DNA of 64,000 nt from Clitopilus passeckerianus. Its lineage: Eukaryota > Basidiomycota > Agaricomycetes > Agaricales > Entolomataceae. This document shows positions 24,774 through 36,749 of the stretch, piece by piece. The first letter of the stretch is position 1; every line of letters begins with the position of its first letter. Location: NCBI GenBank assembly GCA_944990035.1, contig CALYLX010000115.1, positions 434,001 to 498,000 on the forward strand, given 5' to 3'. The notes below the pieces were generated by a model that searched no databases, was not told the origin of the DNA, and was given only the letters and a program-made list of their open reading frames with translations. A program made the translations under genes and the position numbers.

Positions 24774-26882
24774 TTAACTGCTCCGAAGGCCTTCCACGAG
24801 AGCGTTGGCTTCTCGAGATCGTGGTTTGATCCTACAAGGGAAGTCCTGAGGTTGACTGGTATTCGTTGATCAGCTGTTATTCTTCATTTGCCAAGCTGCA
24901 TAACTTACCAGATTACCCCGAGCTCATAATCTTCCTTGACCTCGATTTCATTTCCATCTTTATCCAACTTCTTCAGGAGGTCGAACGAAGACAATACCGA
25001 GGCAACAGCGAATGTAAGGAGCGATATGGCGAGATGTCGACCTGGGCAAATGCTAGATACAAATTTGGAGGGATCAGTCAAGGCCTTCCACAATTGACGA
25101 ACAATTGACGTACCGCCTTCCCCATCCAAAGGCAACATCCAGAGGGCTTCGAATGGATGTATCTATTTTCCCATTGTACGGGTTGAGGAAGCGTTCAGGC
25201 CGGAATACGGAAGGATCAGGGTAGACCTCCTCATCATGTAGAATTGCCCTAGAAATATATAAGTCAGACCACTGAAGAAGACCATCCGCCGACATAGCCA
25301 ACGAACCACTGATTGGGGATGACAATGGTGTTCTCGGGGATGTGGTAGTCTCTGTAGCTATCATCGCCGATTAAAACATGGGGTACGGCTGCAAAGGAGA
25401 AAACGTTAGATCTGGTTGACACACCCCACGGGATGACTCACCAATTGGAAGGACGGGATGCCATCTAAGAACCTCGAGAACTAATGCATTCAGATATGGA
25501 AGATTCTTCAGATCCTCATGTTCAGGTAGTCTGCCTTGGAGGACTTCGTCCAGTTCATGTTGCGCCCTCTTTTGAGCTTCTGGGTGCAAGACCATAGCCA
25601 AAAAGAATGAAGCAAGAGCGGAGACGGTTGTATCCGACGCGGCTGGAGTACCAGGCCCTTGAGCATAAGCTTGCAATATTGGAGATTTACTTACCGAGGA
25701 AGGCTTGGGAGCAAACCTCTTTTAATATCTCGAGATCCTTTTCAGAGGCTGATGCTCCCGCTGCTTCGATCTCTTCCAATCCATTGGTGGCTAAGGATGG
25801 ATCATAGCTGCCGCTCTTCTACAATAAAGAAGTTATTGCGTTAGCGTTTGTTAAACCAGAGAATTGCCGGCCAAACTTTTAGTTCTTCGGAGGCAGCAAA
25901 AGGGACCTCGCGTACGAGAGGTATAAGGGCCTTTATATCTGCCCCTTCTTTGTGGAATGTAGCACCAGGGAACCATGCCGGTATGTGTTTGAGAAATGGG
26001 AAAGTATCAACAAGAAAACGTCCCGGTATAGTGAATTGTGCACCAGCTTTGACGACAGCCTCGGCTCCTTCGAGATACGGGTCGTTGCTTGGACGAACAT
26101 CGAAGCCAAAAATGCTAGAGAGCGCGTTCGCACCGACAACACTATCCCATGGATCAGATTGACTGAAGCTGGGGAATTCAGCGGTCGAACTTACTATCGA
26201 ACATGCTTCATGAAATCTTGTGGTTTGTCAAGTAGGTTTACTAGGAATTGCTGAACATATTTGACTTCTCGAGGCTGGTTAATTTCAGGCCGTGTTGGAC
26301 TCAGATGCTTGGTGAATACTCGACGACTTGCTCTCCACAGTTCTCCGTAAGGAAGCAGAGCAAAGCCACCACCGAGACCAGACCTTAGCGTGCCTGGGGT
26401 GAGTGGACCGGTAACCATGGCTCGTGAGATGCTTACAATTCGTGAAACATGACGAGGTGGGGTCTGTCAGGTGGGGGGTGATCAGTACCAGAACAGCTCA
26501 AACCCGCTTCTGCTAAGCATACCTGCTTGAGTAAATTCCGGACCGTTGTTCAAGCAACTCCTCAGCTGCCTTGAACGAGTTCAAAATGAGCATCGATTGG
26601 CCGAGAGCGTTGACATAGATTATGTCTGAATCTGCTCGGTGATTCAGTTGACGTCCTCTCCAGTTTCGAAGCAAGCCTTTGCGCACCATATTCTCTGCCC
26701 CATTGGCTGAATGTCTCCCACACCGCCGCTCCCCTGGGCATGTCCAACGCATTCCCGATCAGCGGAAGAGGCTTAGGGCCTGGTGGTCGTTGCTTGTTTC
26801 CGGTATGCTGTCTCCAGCGCTCGAAAACTATAGCAGCAGAGCATAGCGCTAGTAGAGCTATCGCCTGTTGCGAGATGGCCAT
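24774..26882 (-). CDS. cytochrome P450, array member 1
   Basis: A multi-exon P450. It starts MAISQQAIALLALC (N-terminal membrane anchor), followed by the hinge RPPGPKPLPLIGN. The I-helix reads AASDTTVSALASFF (oxygen activation). The K-helix E-x-x-R is EVLRWHP, PERF is FRPERF, and the heme loop FGWGRRICPGRH carries the Cys ligand. The last exon is joined at ...GVI(C) and gives QPQDFPCRIKPRSRE, ending with TAA at 24776-24774. I followed the coding text through every exon and found no lesion. P450s of this kind act at the ER with a reductase partner and hydroxylate small lipophilic molecules. It is one of five tandem copies and resembles the expanded agaricomycete families (CYP5144-like, from memory); the substrate is unknown. 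Confidence 0.9.
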
Positions 26883-28014
26883 GGTTAGTAGAAAAGCTGA
26901 CTCTTCCCTCAGGCCTCCGAGTTCGTTCTTTAAGTGTTGTTACCCAGGTCAAGGAGTTCCCAAAGACGGCCGCAAAGAACCCATCCAGAAAATCCTTAGT
27001 GCCACTGCGCCCGTCCGAGAGTGGGTACTCAACGTCCTGGCAGCATTGGTCATCGTTCGACCCAAAGACGTTAGAAGGTCTCGGGGCTGGATAGTGGATT
27101 TGCTTCCGTGTAATGTTGGCCTGACGCCAAGAGATGTTGTTTTAACTACCACTTTTCGATGGAGGCTGCCTCAGGCGTCACGTGTCGGAGTTTTGTCGCA
27201 ATGTGAAGTATTCTGGCCAAATTCAGTCATCAGTTAGATCAAAATTATATACTGATGTGGATCACGTAACAGCCCACACCATGTAACGGGTCAATCCACA
27301 TTTTCTCGACAACCGTAGCTAACTCAATACCGTATTCTGGAGCGTCATATGGGGGCTACACAATCCAGCAAGAATTGGGCGACAAGGTCGACACGTTGAG
27401 AATGGGGCCGAGCGGGACACGGTGATCCGCCTAGATTTGGCCTATCCATCCGACTCAGCTGCCTTGGGAGAGGCATACAGCACCGAGGGCCAGTGTAAGC
27501 TGCTACAAAACTTGAACTTAGCTTGCCAGACACTAATGAACCTCAAAACAGCATTGATATCCCAGCCATTGGTGATTCTCTCTCTGATTTATGGCCAAAA
27601 ATCCCTATTCCCGCCTATTCAATCCAAATTCAGTTCCCCATTTGACAGCCTTCGTCACGTATTCCAAACCCCATCAATTTCCCATATTCTTGTATACTTC
27701 CATAGAACATATTACAATACAGAGAGGCTCGTGCTACAAGACAATTTGAGCTGTGAAATGCGAGTGGCCTGTTACCCTCCATTGCCAGGTTCGGCAATCT
27801 TTTCGGCATCGATTTTTCTGAATTTCTACAATTTTTTCTGGGATACCATTGCTGCACCATGGCATACTCAAGTCGGATTGCCATCTACACAAAAAATGCT
27901 GGAAGGCCAGGTTGAGCCAGTGTTGAGCTATGACAATTCTGGCGCGGAGTGGCCCGTTACTTGATCGAGCACAATAGCTTTGTGCTCTAAAGACTTTAGT
28001 CCTTTCTTGATATA
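26883..28014. other. intergenic stretch between P450 members 1 and 2, no gene seen
   Basis: An open frame of about 180 codons at 27422-27964 (plus strand) has no recognisable protein features, introns or homology to its neighbours, so it is not called. Confidence 0.4.
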
Positions 28015-28191
28015 CACTTAGGGCTTGCAAGTTGAGCAGATGAACATTAAGGTGTACACAAAGTCCGAGTGGAAGATGTCATTAGTAGTCGAGAGGAGGA
28101 ATGGCCCAACCTTCCTGATCCATTATACGTAGCCAGCGGCCATTTCTCGCGCATACTCCGTTCGTACCGGCTTCACACCATCATGTGGATG
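28015..28191. repeat. duplicated 3' flank of P450 member 2
   Basis: This block resembles 31003-31147 behind member 3. Both hold GAGCAGATG shortly after a GCTTGCAAGTT or ACTTGCTACTT motif, then GAGGAATGGCCC and a (T)GATC..ATACGT run. It shows that the duplication carried flanking DNA. Confidence 0.55.
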
Positions 28192-30251
28192 TCAATCTAA
28201 ACGCAGAGCTTCTATACATGCAACTACTTCCCGAGATCGTGGTCGAATCTGACAAGGGAAAGGAAGTGGTTGACTGGAATTCACCAATGAGATGATTTAA
28301 GTCGGTAAACATTTTGGAACCTCACCATATGACAGCCCAATGGTATTCTTCTTTAGGCGTAATCTCCTTGCCTGCCTCATCAACTTGTTTCATCAGGTCA
28401 AAGGAAGACAGAACGGAAGCAAAGGTAATCTTCAGCATTGATTCGGCAAGATATCGACCTGGGCAGATGCTATATGGATTCAGAACTGGAAGCGGTTTTT
28501 AACTACGAAAATAATCAAACTTACCGTCGTCCGAATCCAAAAGCAATATCTATAGGAGATCGTATGGCAGGGTTGAGCTTCCCATCCTTGAGAAATCGTT
28601 CAGGACGAAATACGCTCGGTTCAGGATAAACCTTTTCATTGCGAAGCATGGCCCTAAAGTGACAGAGTTAGTGGAGAGTTGAACAATCGAAGGATAAGTT
28701 TTACCATTGATTAGGGATGACCAGAGAACCCGAGGGAATGTGATAACCCCTGTACGTATCCTCACCAGTCAAGACGTGGGGTAAGCCTACCAAGAACTCC
28801 AAGGTCAGTCAGCACAATCAGCGTTCATATGAAAGTAGCTTGCCCATCGGGAGGACAGGATACCACCTGGGACCTCGAGCATCAGAGCATGCAGGTAAGG
28901 TGTATTCTCGGGCTGGAGATCGTCGTGTCCTGGTAGCCTGCCGTTGAGCACCTTGTGCAGCTCCGGTTGCGCTCTCTTCTGAGCTTCGGGGTAAAGCACC
29001 ATTGCCAGAAAGAACGTGCCTTCCGCACTAGCTGTTGTATCAGACGTGCCTAAGAAAAATAATTGATTAGTAGGATTGCCATCCTCATAGAGCGACACTG
29101 ACCTAAGAAAACTTGCGCACAGATGTCTTTTAGAAGTTCCACATCTTCTCTAGAAGGTGGTGCTCCCAATGCCTGCAGCTCCTCAAGCCCGTTGCTGGCC
29201 AGGCTGGGATTGTACACTCCTTTCCTCTACGAAGATGAGGCTATGAGCACCCAGATTGGTGAATTGAGTCAACGTACCATCATCTCTTCGGTAGCGGCAA
29301 ATGGAACCTCACGTACGTAGCTTGAACGGTTGCTGCTACTTGACGGAACTTTGTACCAGGGGAACATGTAGGCAAGTGGCGTAGAATCGGGAAAGCATCT
29401 ACGAGAAATCCTCCAGGTACAACGAGCTCTCCAGCCACTTTGATCATGGTTTCAGCACCAGCGAGGTAAGAGTCGTTGGTGGGAGAAACATGGAGTCCAT
29501 AGATACTAGAGAGTCCATTTGCACCAATCGTGCTGCAAAGAACGCTGTTCAGTACATCCGTCAGAATAAATTGCCAGTTCTGAGCTCACTGTCGAACATG
29601 TGTCAAGAAGTTCGCTGGATCGTCGAGTAGGCTTATCAGGAGTCGGTGTACGTAGTGAATGTCCCGAGGCCGGTTGATTTCGGGCTTCGTAGGGTTTAAA
29701 TGCTTGTTCAAGATTCGACGACTTGTTCTCCACGTCTCGTCGTAAGGTAGCATCCCAAACCCAAACCCAAAGCCTGACCTTGACGGACAAAATCAAGACC
29801 TGGTTCGGAGAAATTCGCTCGGTCACTTACAACTCGTGTAGCATTGTGAGATGGGGTCTGTCGGGCAAGCCATCGTAAGCATTGTGAGCGCTGAGCATTC
29901 CAGTCTTTCTCGTACCTGCTTGAATAGATACCAGATCTCTTGTCCAATAAATCTACAGCGGCTTCATAAGAATTGAGGGCAATTATTGAGTGCGCTTGCA
30001 TAGACGATATCTGAGTCTGCCACGCAGATCAGTATGGTTTGTAGCAATCGAAATGAACGAGCGTACCACACTCCTTGCCCCACCGGAAAAAAGTGTCCCA
30101 CTCCCAGGCATGTCTAACAGATTCTCGACGATCGGCCATTTCTTTGGCCCTGGGGGTAGTTGCTCTCCGCGTCTTCGTTGGTTCAAGCGAGGAAGGCGAC
30201 AACCGCCACGGACAGTGCGAGCACGGTTACGGCAGACTGGGAGAACGCCAT
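28192..30251 (-). pseudogene. cytochrome P450, array member 2, disrupted
   Basis: A close paralog of member 3. The start MAFSQSAVTVLALSVAVVAFL is followed by a frame break: one base is missing before the text that reads LNQRRRGEQLPPGPKKWPI in another frame. A second shift follows DMPG (the expected EWDTFFRWGKEC is out of frame). Third, about 8 bases are missing after the codons for ASA, compared with member 3. A fourth shift lies just before the K-helix WYPVLPMG region. The I-helix TSDTTASAEG and the last exon (QPLPFPCQIRPRSRE) remain readable. With at least four frame lesions this copy should not make a working enzyme. Confidence 0.85.
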
Positions 30252-30284
30252 GTTTTGGCCTGGGTACAGTCACGGAGGTGTCCA

Positions 30285-30470
30285 CGTCTTCCTTGTTCGT
30301 AGGACGCGAACCGAGGTGAGTAGAAAAATGCCTCCGTGGGTCGTTTAGTAGACCGGTGTCTCGATATGAGAAGCTGCCGGCTACTGAATTCGGTGTTTGA
30401 GGTCATGAGGTCACCCACCTTGAGCAGCTGGACCTGAGAATTATCAATTTCATCCGGGCCCGGTGACATA
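30285..30470. repeat. duplicated upstream block of P450 member 2
   Basis: It matches 33395-33572 plus 34202-34230 upstream of member 3 (shared GCCGAGGTGAG-like text, then TTTGAGGTCATG(A/G)GGTCAC). In member 3 the match is interrupted by the TIR element, so this is the unoccupied site. Confidence 0.6.
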
Positions 30471-31002
30471 GTGAGCAACAAGAGTGACATTCAAACCACT
30501 TACGGCACATCAATATTTTCAAGGGCGTGAATTGGATGAGGGTGCTGGAGTGGCCGGAGGTGGGCAACAGACCGACGACGTTCGGCCCTCGACGGTGAGG
30601 GGAGATCCTGATCTATTCTTAGGTCGGATGAGGCTACACATGACTAATCTACACGTCACGTGGGAAATCGGCTGGAGTGCCCGAAGGGGCTACTCCAGTG
30701 CCTCGATAGGTTTTCCTGAGGAAACTAAAGGCGTGAGGCACACCTTCCGAGGGCAGACGGGGATGAGATGTGGGATCATTCAACTGTTGAGACAGTTTAT
30801 CGAGGATGATCTACTTATGGGTAACTTTTGTATCCATCCCAACTGAAAGCAGTGAGAATGGAACGAAATCCCAGGAGGGAAAGTAATGCCCGTACGCATT
30901 GAGATGGGAGGGGTTTAGGCCGAATTCGTCCCATCCATGAGGATGAAATCATATATCTCTTTCCCGGGTGACCCCTGATCGATTCTCAATATAACTCAGG
31001 AC
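30471..31002. other. intergenic stretch between P450 members 2 and 3, no gene seen
   Basis: An open frame at 30484-30846 (plus strand) shows no domain or neighbour homology and is not called. Confidence 0.4.
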
Positions 31003-31147
31003 TTGCTACTTGAGCAGATGGATATCGTAAACTGTTCGTCGAGGCGAGGAATGGCCCGACATTCATTGATCATACGTCGTAAGTAGGTAACATCAGGGCG
31101 AAATGTTCAAGTCAAGCGCGGATTCCCTTCGTACCACCTTGATGATG
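31003..31147. repeat. duplicated 3' flank of P450 member 3
   Basis: Counterpart of the block at 28015-28191; see there for the shared motifs. Confidence 0.55.
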
Positions 31148-33224
31148 TCAGTCTGAACGTAGACCTTCAATGCAAGCGACAACTTCCCGGGATCGCGGTT
31201 GAATCTGGCAAGGGAAGGGGAGTGGTTGACTAGAATTCACCAATGAGATAAACATGATGCAGAAAATACGTTAGAGTCTTACCATACGACAGACAGATGG
31301 TATTCTTCTTTGGGTGTAATCTCCTTGCCTGCCTCGTCGACTTGTTTCTTCAGATCGAAGGAACACAAAACTGAAGCAACGGTGATTTTGAGCATCGATT
31401 CGGCAAGATATCGACCAGGACAGATTCTATATGATGTCAGATATGGATGCGTGATTAGTTGGGATTGAACTCACCGCCGTCCGAATCCAAAAGCAATATC
31501 CAGAGGTGACCTCATCTCAAGATTGAGCTTCCCATCCCGTAGAAATCGTTCAGGTCGGAACACGTCTGGCTCAGGATAAATGTCTTCGTCTCGAAGCATG
31601 GCCCTGTGATACGGAGTTAATGTATGGAAAGATAGGGATGGAAATCAGCTTACCATAGATTGGCAATTACAAGCGAACCAGAAGGAATATGATAATCCCT
31701 GTATGTATCGTCACCAGTCAAGACATGGGGTAAGCCTAAGTACTTCAAGATCAGACGTCACATTCCACGTTCATAAATACGTGAGTCACTTGCCGATTGG
31801 GAGGACGGGATGCCACCTGAAAACCTCAAGCATCAGCGCATGAAGGTATGGTGTGTTCTCGGGCTGAAGATCGCTGTGCTCTGGCAGCCTGCCGTTGAGC
31901 ACATTGTCCAGCTCCGCTTGGGCTCTCTTCTGAACTTCAGGATACAGAGTCATGGCTAAGAAGAACGTGCCGGTAGCAGCGACTGTCGTATCAGCAGCCC
32001 CTAAAGTTTACATCTCAGTCAACCTCATCACTATACTGGGCCGAAGTACTGACCGAGGAAAACTTGGGCGCAAACGTCCTTAAGAAGCTCCACATCTGCT
32101 TCGGAGGGCGGCACTTCTGCCGATTGCATCTCCTCGAGTCCTTTGCTGGCCAGGCTGGGTTCGCAACCTCCCTTTTTCTAGCAGAACGGCTAAGTATTCA
32201 TGGAGCATTGGCCATCAAATTGACATACCATCATTTCTTCGGTAGCACCAAACGGAACCTCACGGATGAGAGGCACGTTAGCCTGAACCGTTGCTGCTAC
32301 TTGATGGAAACTTGTACCGGGCGTCCACGTAGGCAAGTGTCGCAAAAAAGGGAAAGCATCGACGAGGAATCCCCCAGGCACGACGAGCTCTCCAACCACT
32401 TTGACCATGGTTTCGGCACCGGCAAGATAGGGGTCCCCCGAGGGAAGGACATGAATTCCGTATATGCTGGATAGAGCATTGGCGCCGACCACACTTGAAG
32501 GAAATCAGGTTGGTTGAATCCAACAGGAAAAAAGTGCAATTGTGAGCTCACTGTCGGATATGTGTAAGGAAGTCACCTGGATCATCAAGCAGCCTCCTCA
32601 AGAATCGTTGCACATATTGAATCTCCCGCGGTTGGTTGATCTCGGGCTTCGTAGGGTTTAAATGCTTGTTCATGATTCGACGACTTGTTCTCCATGCCTC
32701 TCCGTAAGGCAACATCCCAAACCCAAACCCGAAGCCAGACCTAGACCAGAAAACGGTTCAGCAATGATTCTTAGAAAGATTGAGATACGTACAGCTCGTG
32801 TAACATTGTGAGATGGGGTCTGTTAGGAAAACCAGCTAAGCTCAACAGGCCTTGTGTTCCAATATCTTCTCATACCTGCTCGAGTAAACCCCAGATCGTT
32901 TGTCCAACAAATCCACAGCGACCTCATACGAATTAAGGGCCACTATCGAGTTCCCTAGTGCGCTTGCATGAACGATATCGGAACCTACCACGTAAATCGG
33001 TATGGTTTGCAGTATAGAAGCTGGGTGAACATACGGCATTCCTTGCCCCACTTCAAGAAGGTCTCCCACTCCCGTCCAACAGGCATGTCCAACAGATTCT
33101 CGATGATTGGCCACTTCTTTGGCCCCGGTGGCAGATGCTTCCCCCATCTTCGTTGCTTCAATCCCAGGAAGGCAACAATTGCGCATACTGCGAGAGCAGT
33201 CACGGCCGGTTGGGAGAGGGCCAT
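31148..33224 (-). CDS. cytochrome P450, array member 3
   Basis: A multi-exon P450 that starts MALSQPAVTALAVCAIVAFLG (membrane anchor), followed by LPPGPKKWPIIENLLDMP. Further landmarks in order are ASALGNSIVALNSYEVA, the C-helix region GEAWRTSRRIMNKHLNP, the I-helix GAADTTVAATGTFFLAM, the K-helix EVFRWHPVLPIG, PERF as FRPERFL, and the heme loop FGFGRRICPGRYLAE. The last exon is joined at ...SVV(C) and gives QPLPFPCQIQPRSREVVACIEGLRSD. I followed all exons and saw no break. It is the intact sister of the pseudogene at 28192-30251. A TIR element lies about 350 bases upstream of its start and may affect expression. It is ER-bound and the substrate is unknown. Confidence 0.9.
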
Positions 33225-33572
33225 ACCTTGGGCAGCAGCTTGAGGCGCTTCATATTTTGCTTTCGTTTTATAGATCAGGAACTGAGAGACACGAGGACTC
33301 GGAAAAGCCAAGGGGGAGTCTCATGTGAGAGCATTGCAAGGGAGTGGCGGCGGCTCAGCGCTCAGGGATAATTGCAAAAGTCTTCCGAAGTTCCTTGTTC
33401 GGTAGCAGCCCAAAGACCCTTGCCGAGGTGAGCCAATGTGGAAAATACTTCCGCGGCTGGCTAGTGGCACGCCAGATCACTATGTTATGATGGGAAGATA
33501 CCGAATTTGAGGTCATGGGGTCACGGCCGTTCGGATCAAACAGCTCTGAGCTGAGGGTCTGGCGGAACCTGA
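33225..33572. other. upstream region of P450 member 3
   Basis: The promoter-proximal region, partly shared with 30285-30470. No gene is seen. Confidence 0.45.
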
Positions 33573-34201
33573 TAATCATTGGATGACTTCCCGTAGCGTT
33601 TAGAATCCTAAATCCTTTTCTAAATGCCCTTAAGCGAACAATGCCGGGATGCCGCACGACGTCGCTTGAGCTCGACCCTAAATGTACCTCGAATTGATGG
33701 AAAATGGGCCGTTTCTAAATTTTAGTCTGGAGGGAGGGTGCAGACCCCTCCTCCAGACCAAATGTGCGTTTCTAAACCACTTTTTGATGGGATTTCCCTC
33801 CATCCCTTGATTCCATCGAGATTCTGCCACCATGCCTAGGGAGTGCCCTCCTCATCCTTAACTATGTTCGCCACCCTCCGGGCTGTTTCTGGCCCATAAA
33901 GTTCTACCCAGGTTCTATATATTCTATATAAATTCATATAAACCACGTACTCACCAGTCCCTGTGGAATACCCCTACACTATGACACGGAACCAGCAAGT
34001 ATAATATTTCGAAGAGAATTGCCAAATTTGAAACGTTCTCCGACAAGGAATTATTGCTCACAGGTGTGGAATTTACGAGGATGTGGTCTACGGGAACGAC
34101 TCCGCTCTAAACCCAGATTCTAAATAGTTGGCCCTGTCTCGGCTATCGTTTAGAAAATACATCTAGGTTTCTAAATCCTACGGGAAGTCATCCAATAATC
34201 A
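33573..34201. mobile_element. 617-bp non-autonomous DNA transposon (MITE-like) with target duplication
   Basis: The element spans 33579-34195. Its ends are inverted repeats: TTGGATGACTTCCCGTAG at the left and the exact reverse complement at the right, with weaker matching continuing to about 36 bases (TTTAGAA.CCTA.AT). The direct repeat TAATCA flanks it (33573-33578 and 34196-34201). It has no open frame for a transposase. TTTCTAAA-type words recur inside. The homologous position upstream of P450 member 2 (near 30440) has only one TA(A)TCA-like site and no insert, which supports real insertion after the duplication. Confidence 0.82.
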
Positions 34202-34342
34202 TTTCGTGGGTCCAGTAACAAAACAACAAGATCTAGTGGCGTTCAAACCAGTTGCAAATATTACATTCCAAGAATGTGAGTCTGATGCTGTCTGATGACG
34301 GTGCCTCGGGGATGCCTATCAACGACTTCATAAGTCTTGGCT

Positions 34343-36485
34343 TTATGAGAACTCCAAAGAGCAGGCCTCGATTAGACTTGCAACTTTAGGAGCGCGAGGA
34401 ACGATTGTGCAGGGGAAAGCAAGAGGTTGGCTAGAGTGCCATTGAGTGAGTTATAAAATTGCCTGATCTAAGGAACCTACCATAATGGTGCGAGGTGATA
34501 GTTTTCCTTCGGAGTAATCTCTCTGCCCTCCTCATCGACTTTCTTCCTGAGATGAAAAGAGGCTAAAACAGACCCCATAGTAAGTGTAAGCAGAGAGTGT
34601 GCCAGATGGCGGCCAGCGCAAGCCCTAATTTGCAAATGAGCAATCGAACCCCCGCTTCGGCATTAAGAGGAGATTGTCACCTCCTGCCAAAACCGAACAT
34701 AATTTCGGCGGGATCCAAGACAGCAGGATCGATCTTTCCCTCTTTGAAGTGCCGTTCGGGTCGGAAAATATGAGGTTCGGGGTACATCTCCTCATCGTAG
34801 CACATAGCTCTAGTCAAAAAGTTAGCATCATAGAGTATTCCATAGAGAGACCATGGCATACCAGTGGTTGGCTATGACGATCGAACCGGAGGGAATCAAG
34901 TACCCCTCGTAATGGTCATCACTGGTCAATGCGTGTGGTACACCTTAAGAGAGCACGAAGAGAAGATCGTCATGAGATGTCGGGAAATTCCACTGATCAG
35001 AAGTTGACTTACCAATGGGTAAGATTGGGTGCCACCTGAAAGCGGTGAGAAAAAGCATACGATATTCCTGAAGGGGAATCCATACCTGTACACTTCTCTT
35101 GCGATGGCGGAAAGATATGGAAGATTCTCTAAATCGCGGTGATCTGGCAGGCGACCGTGAAGAACGTCGTCTAGTTCAGCTTGGGCCGTCGCCTGAACGT
35201 CCGGGTAGAGAACCATGGCCAAAAAGAATGTTCCAATGGCCGAAACCGTGGTGTCAGCAGCAGCTGTAATTCTCGTCAGGTGCTAGTGTGCTGTGGGTGC
35301 AAAAGGAGGTAATCACCAATGAAACCTTGCCCAGCGACATCCTTGATTAATTCGAGATCTTTGGTAGAGGCCGATTCATGGAATGACTCAAATTCCTCTA
35401 GAGCATTCGTGACAAAACAAGAGTCGTAACCGCCGTTTGCCTACAACAATTCAATTCAGGAGCTGGTCGTGACTTCCCAAATCACAGACCTTCATCTTCT
35501 CGGCAGCAGCAAATGGAAATTCACGGACGAGGGGAACGACGGCCCGCATCCTCGCTGCTGCTTTATGGAAATAGGCTCCCGGAAACCAGGTCGGTATATG
35601 TTTGAGGAAAGGAAAGGCATCAACCAGGAAGGCACCGGGAATAATGAGATCAATTCCGACCCTCACAACCGTCTCGGCAGCTTCAATGTACGGGTCGTTC
35701 TTTGGTTGGATTGGAAGTCCATAGATCATAGAAATCGCGCTTGCCCCTACTAGACTAAGTAGTTTATAAAGTTAGTATTAGTAAATGGCATACATGGAGT
35801 CGATGGACGTGGCACTCACTACCGGATGTGGGACATGAGGTTCTCTGGCTCGCGAAGAAGGTTTAGCAGCAGTTGCTGGACGTACTTCATCTCCCGATGC
35901 TGGTTCAGCTTGGGTTTTGTGGGGCTAAGATGACGAGTAAACATTCGACGGCTGGCCCTCCAAATATCGCCATATGGCAGCATGGCGAAGCCGTATCCAT
36001 AACCAGACCTATTACTTTCAGCTTGAACAGCCCGTCTCGAGGATATCAGATACTCACAATTCATGCAACATTGTCATGTGCGGTCTAACACGGAGAATTA
36101 GCTTTTCCGAATACTGGAAAGGTGCTTGCCCATACCTGCTCGAGTATACAGCAGACCTCTTGTCAAGGATATCGACTGCACGTTTGTAGGAGTTCAAGAT
36201 GACCATATCGTTGCCAAGAGCCTCAACATGGATAATATCAGAATCTGTCGATTCGTTCAACCACCTTCCTTGGGAAACCGCAGAGGTGCAACACACCATA
36301 TTCCTTGCTCGTGCAAACGTTTTCCATTCCTCCTGTTGCGGCATGTCCAGGACATTTCCGATGATTGGCAGCTTTTTTGGCCCAGGCGGTAATTGCTCCC
36401 TACGCCGTCGTTGTTTCAGCCCAATGTACGTGGCTACTGCTGCACATAGATAGAGAATTGCAGTTGTGGACTGCGAGATAGCCAT
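34343..36485 (-). CDS. cytochrome P450, array member 4, with a possible frame problem near the N-terminus
   Basis: It starts MAISQSTTAILYLCAA (anchor), followed by the hinge LPPGPKKLPIIGNVLDMP. Later landmarks are GDIWRASRRMFTRHLSP, the I-helix AAADTTVSAIGTFF, the K-helix REVYR, FRPERHF, and the heme loop FGFGRRACAGRHLAHS. The last exon gives QPLAFPCTIVPRAPK and ends at 34343. One oddity occurs in exon 1: after KTFAR the family expects WSKEYG, but four bases appear to be missing (RARNM). If the following 52-nt intron (about 36292-36241) is spliced as in the paralogs, the frame shifts; if it is kept, the frame is open straight through. The remainder is intact. It may be a working gene with retained or shifted splicing, or a recent pseudogene. 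Confidence 0.75.
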
Positions 36486-36749
36486 GAGAGTCAAGAACAA
36501 GGGACATTTTGGCCTCCGCCCAGGAGATAATAAGGGTTGGATGTCGTAAAACGCAACCCCTGGATTCCGAAAGTCCGACAGGCCTTCCGAGATACGGCCC
36601 GATTCATCCGAGCCCTTCAAAAATCCTTACGGCGTATATCTTCGAGAGTCTAAGATACGTAGTAATTCTAGATATTAGGGTAATAGCGTAGAGGATTATA
36701 AATGGTATACAATTATAGTGAAAGGCGCCGTAATAAATCTCACAGACCC

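Noticed and set aside
27422..27964. A 180-codon open frame on the plus strand between P450 members 1 and 2
   Set aside because: No domain, no start context or splice pattern and no similarity to its neighbours; it lies in non-coding DNA of the array.
30484..30846. A 120-codon frame between P450 members 2 and 3
   Set aside because: No recognisable features; surrounded by duplicated non-coding flanks.
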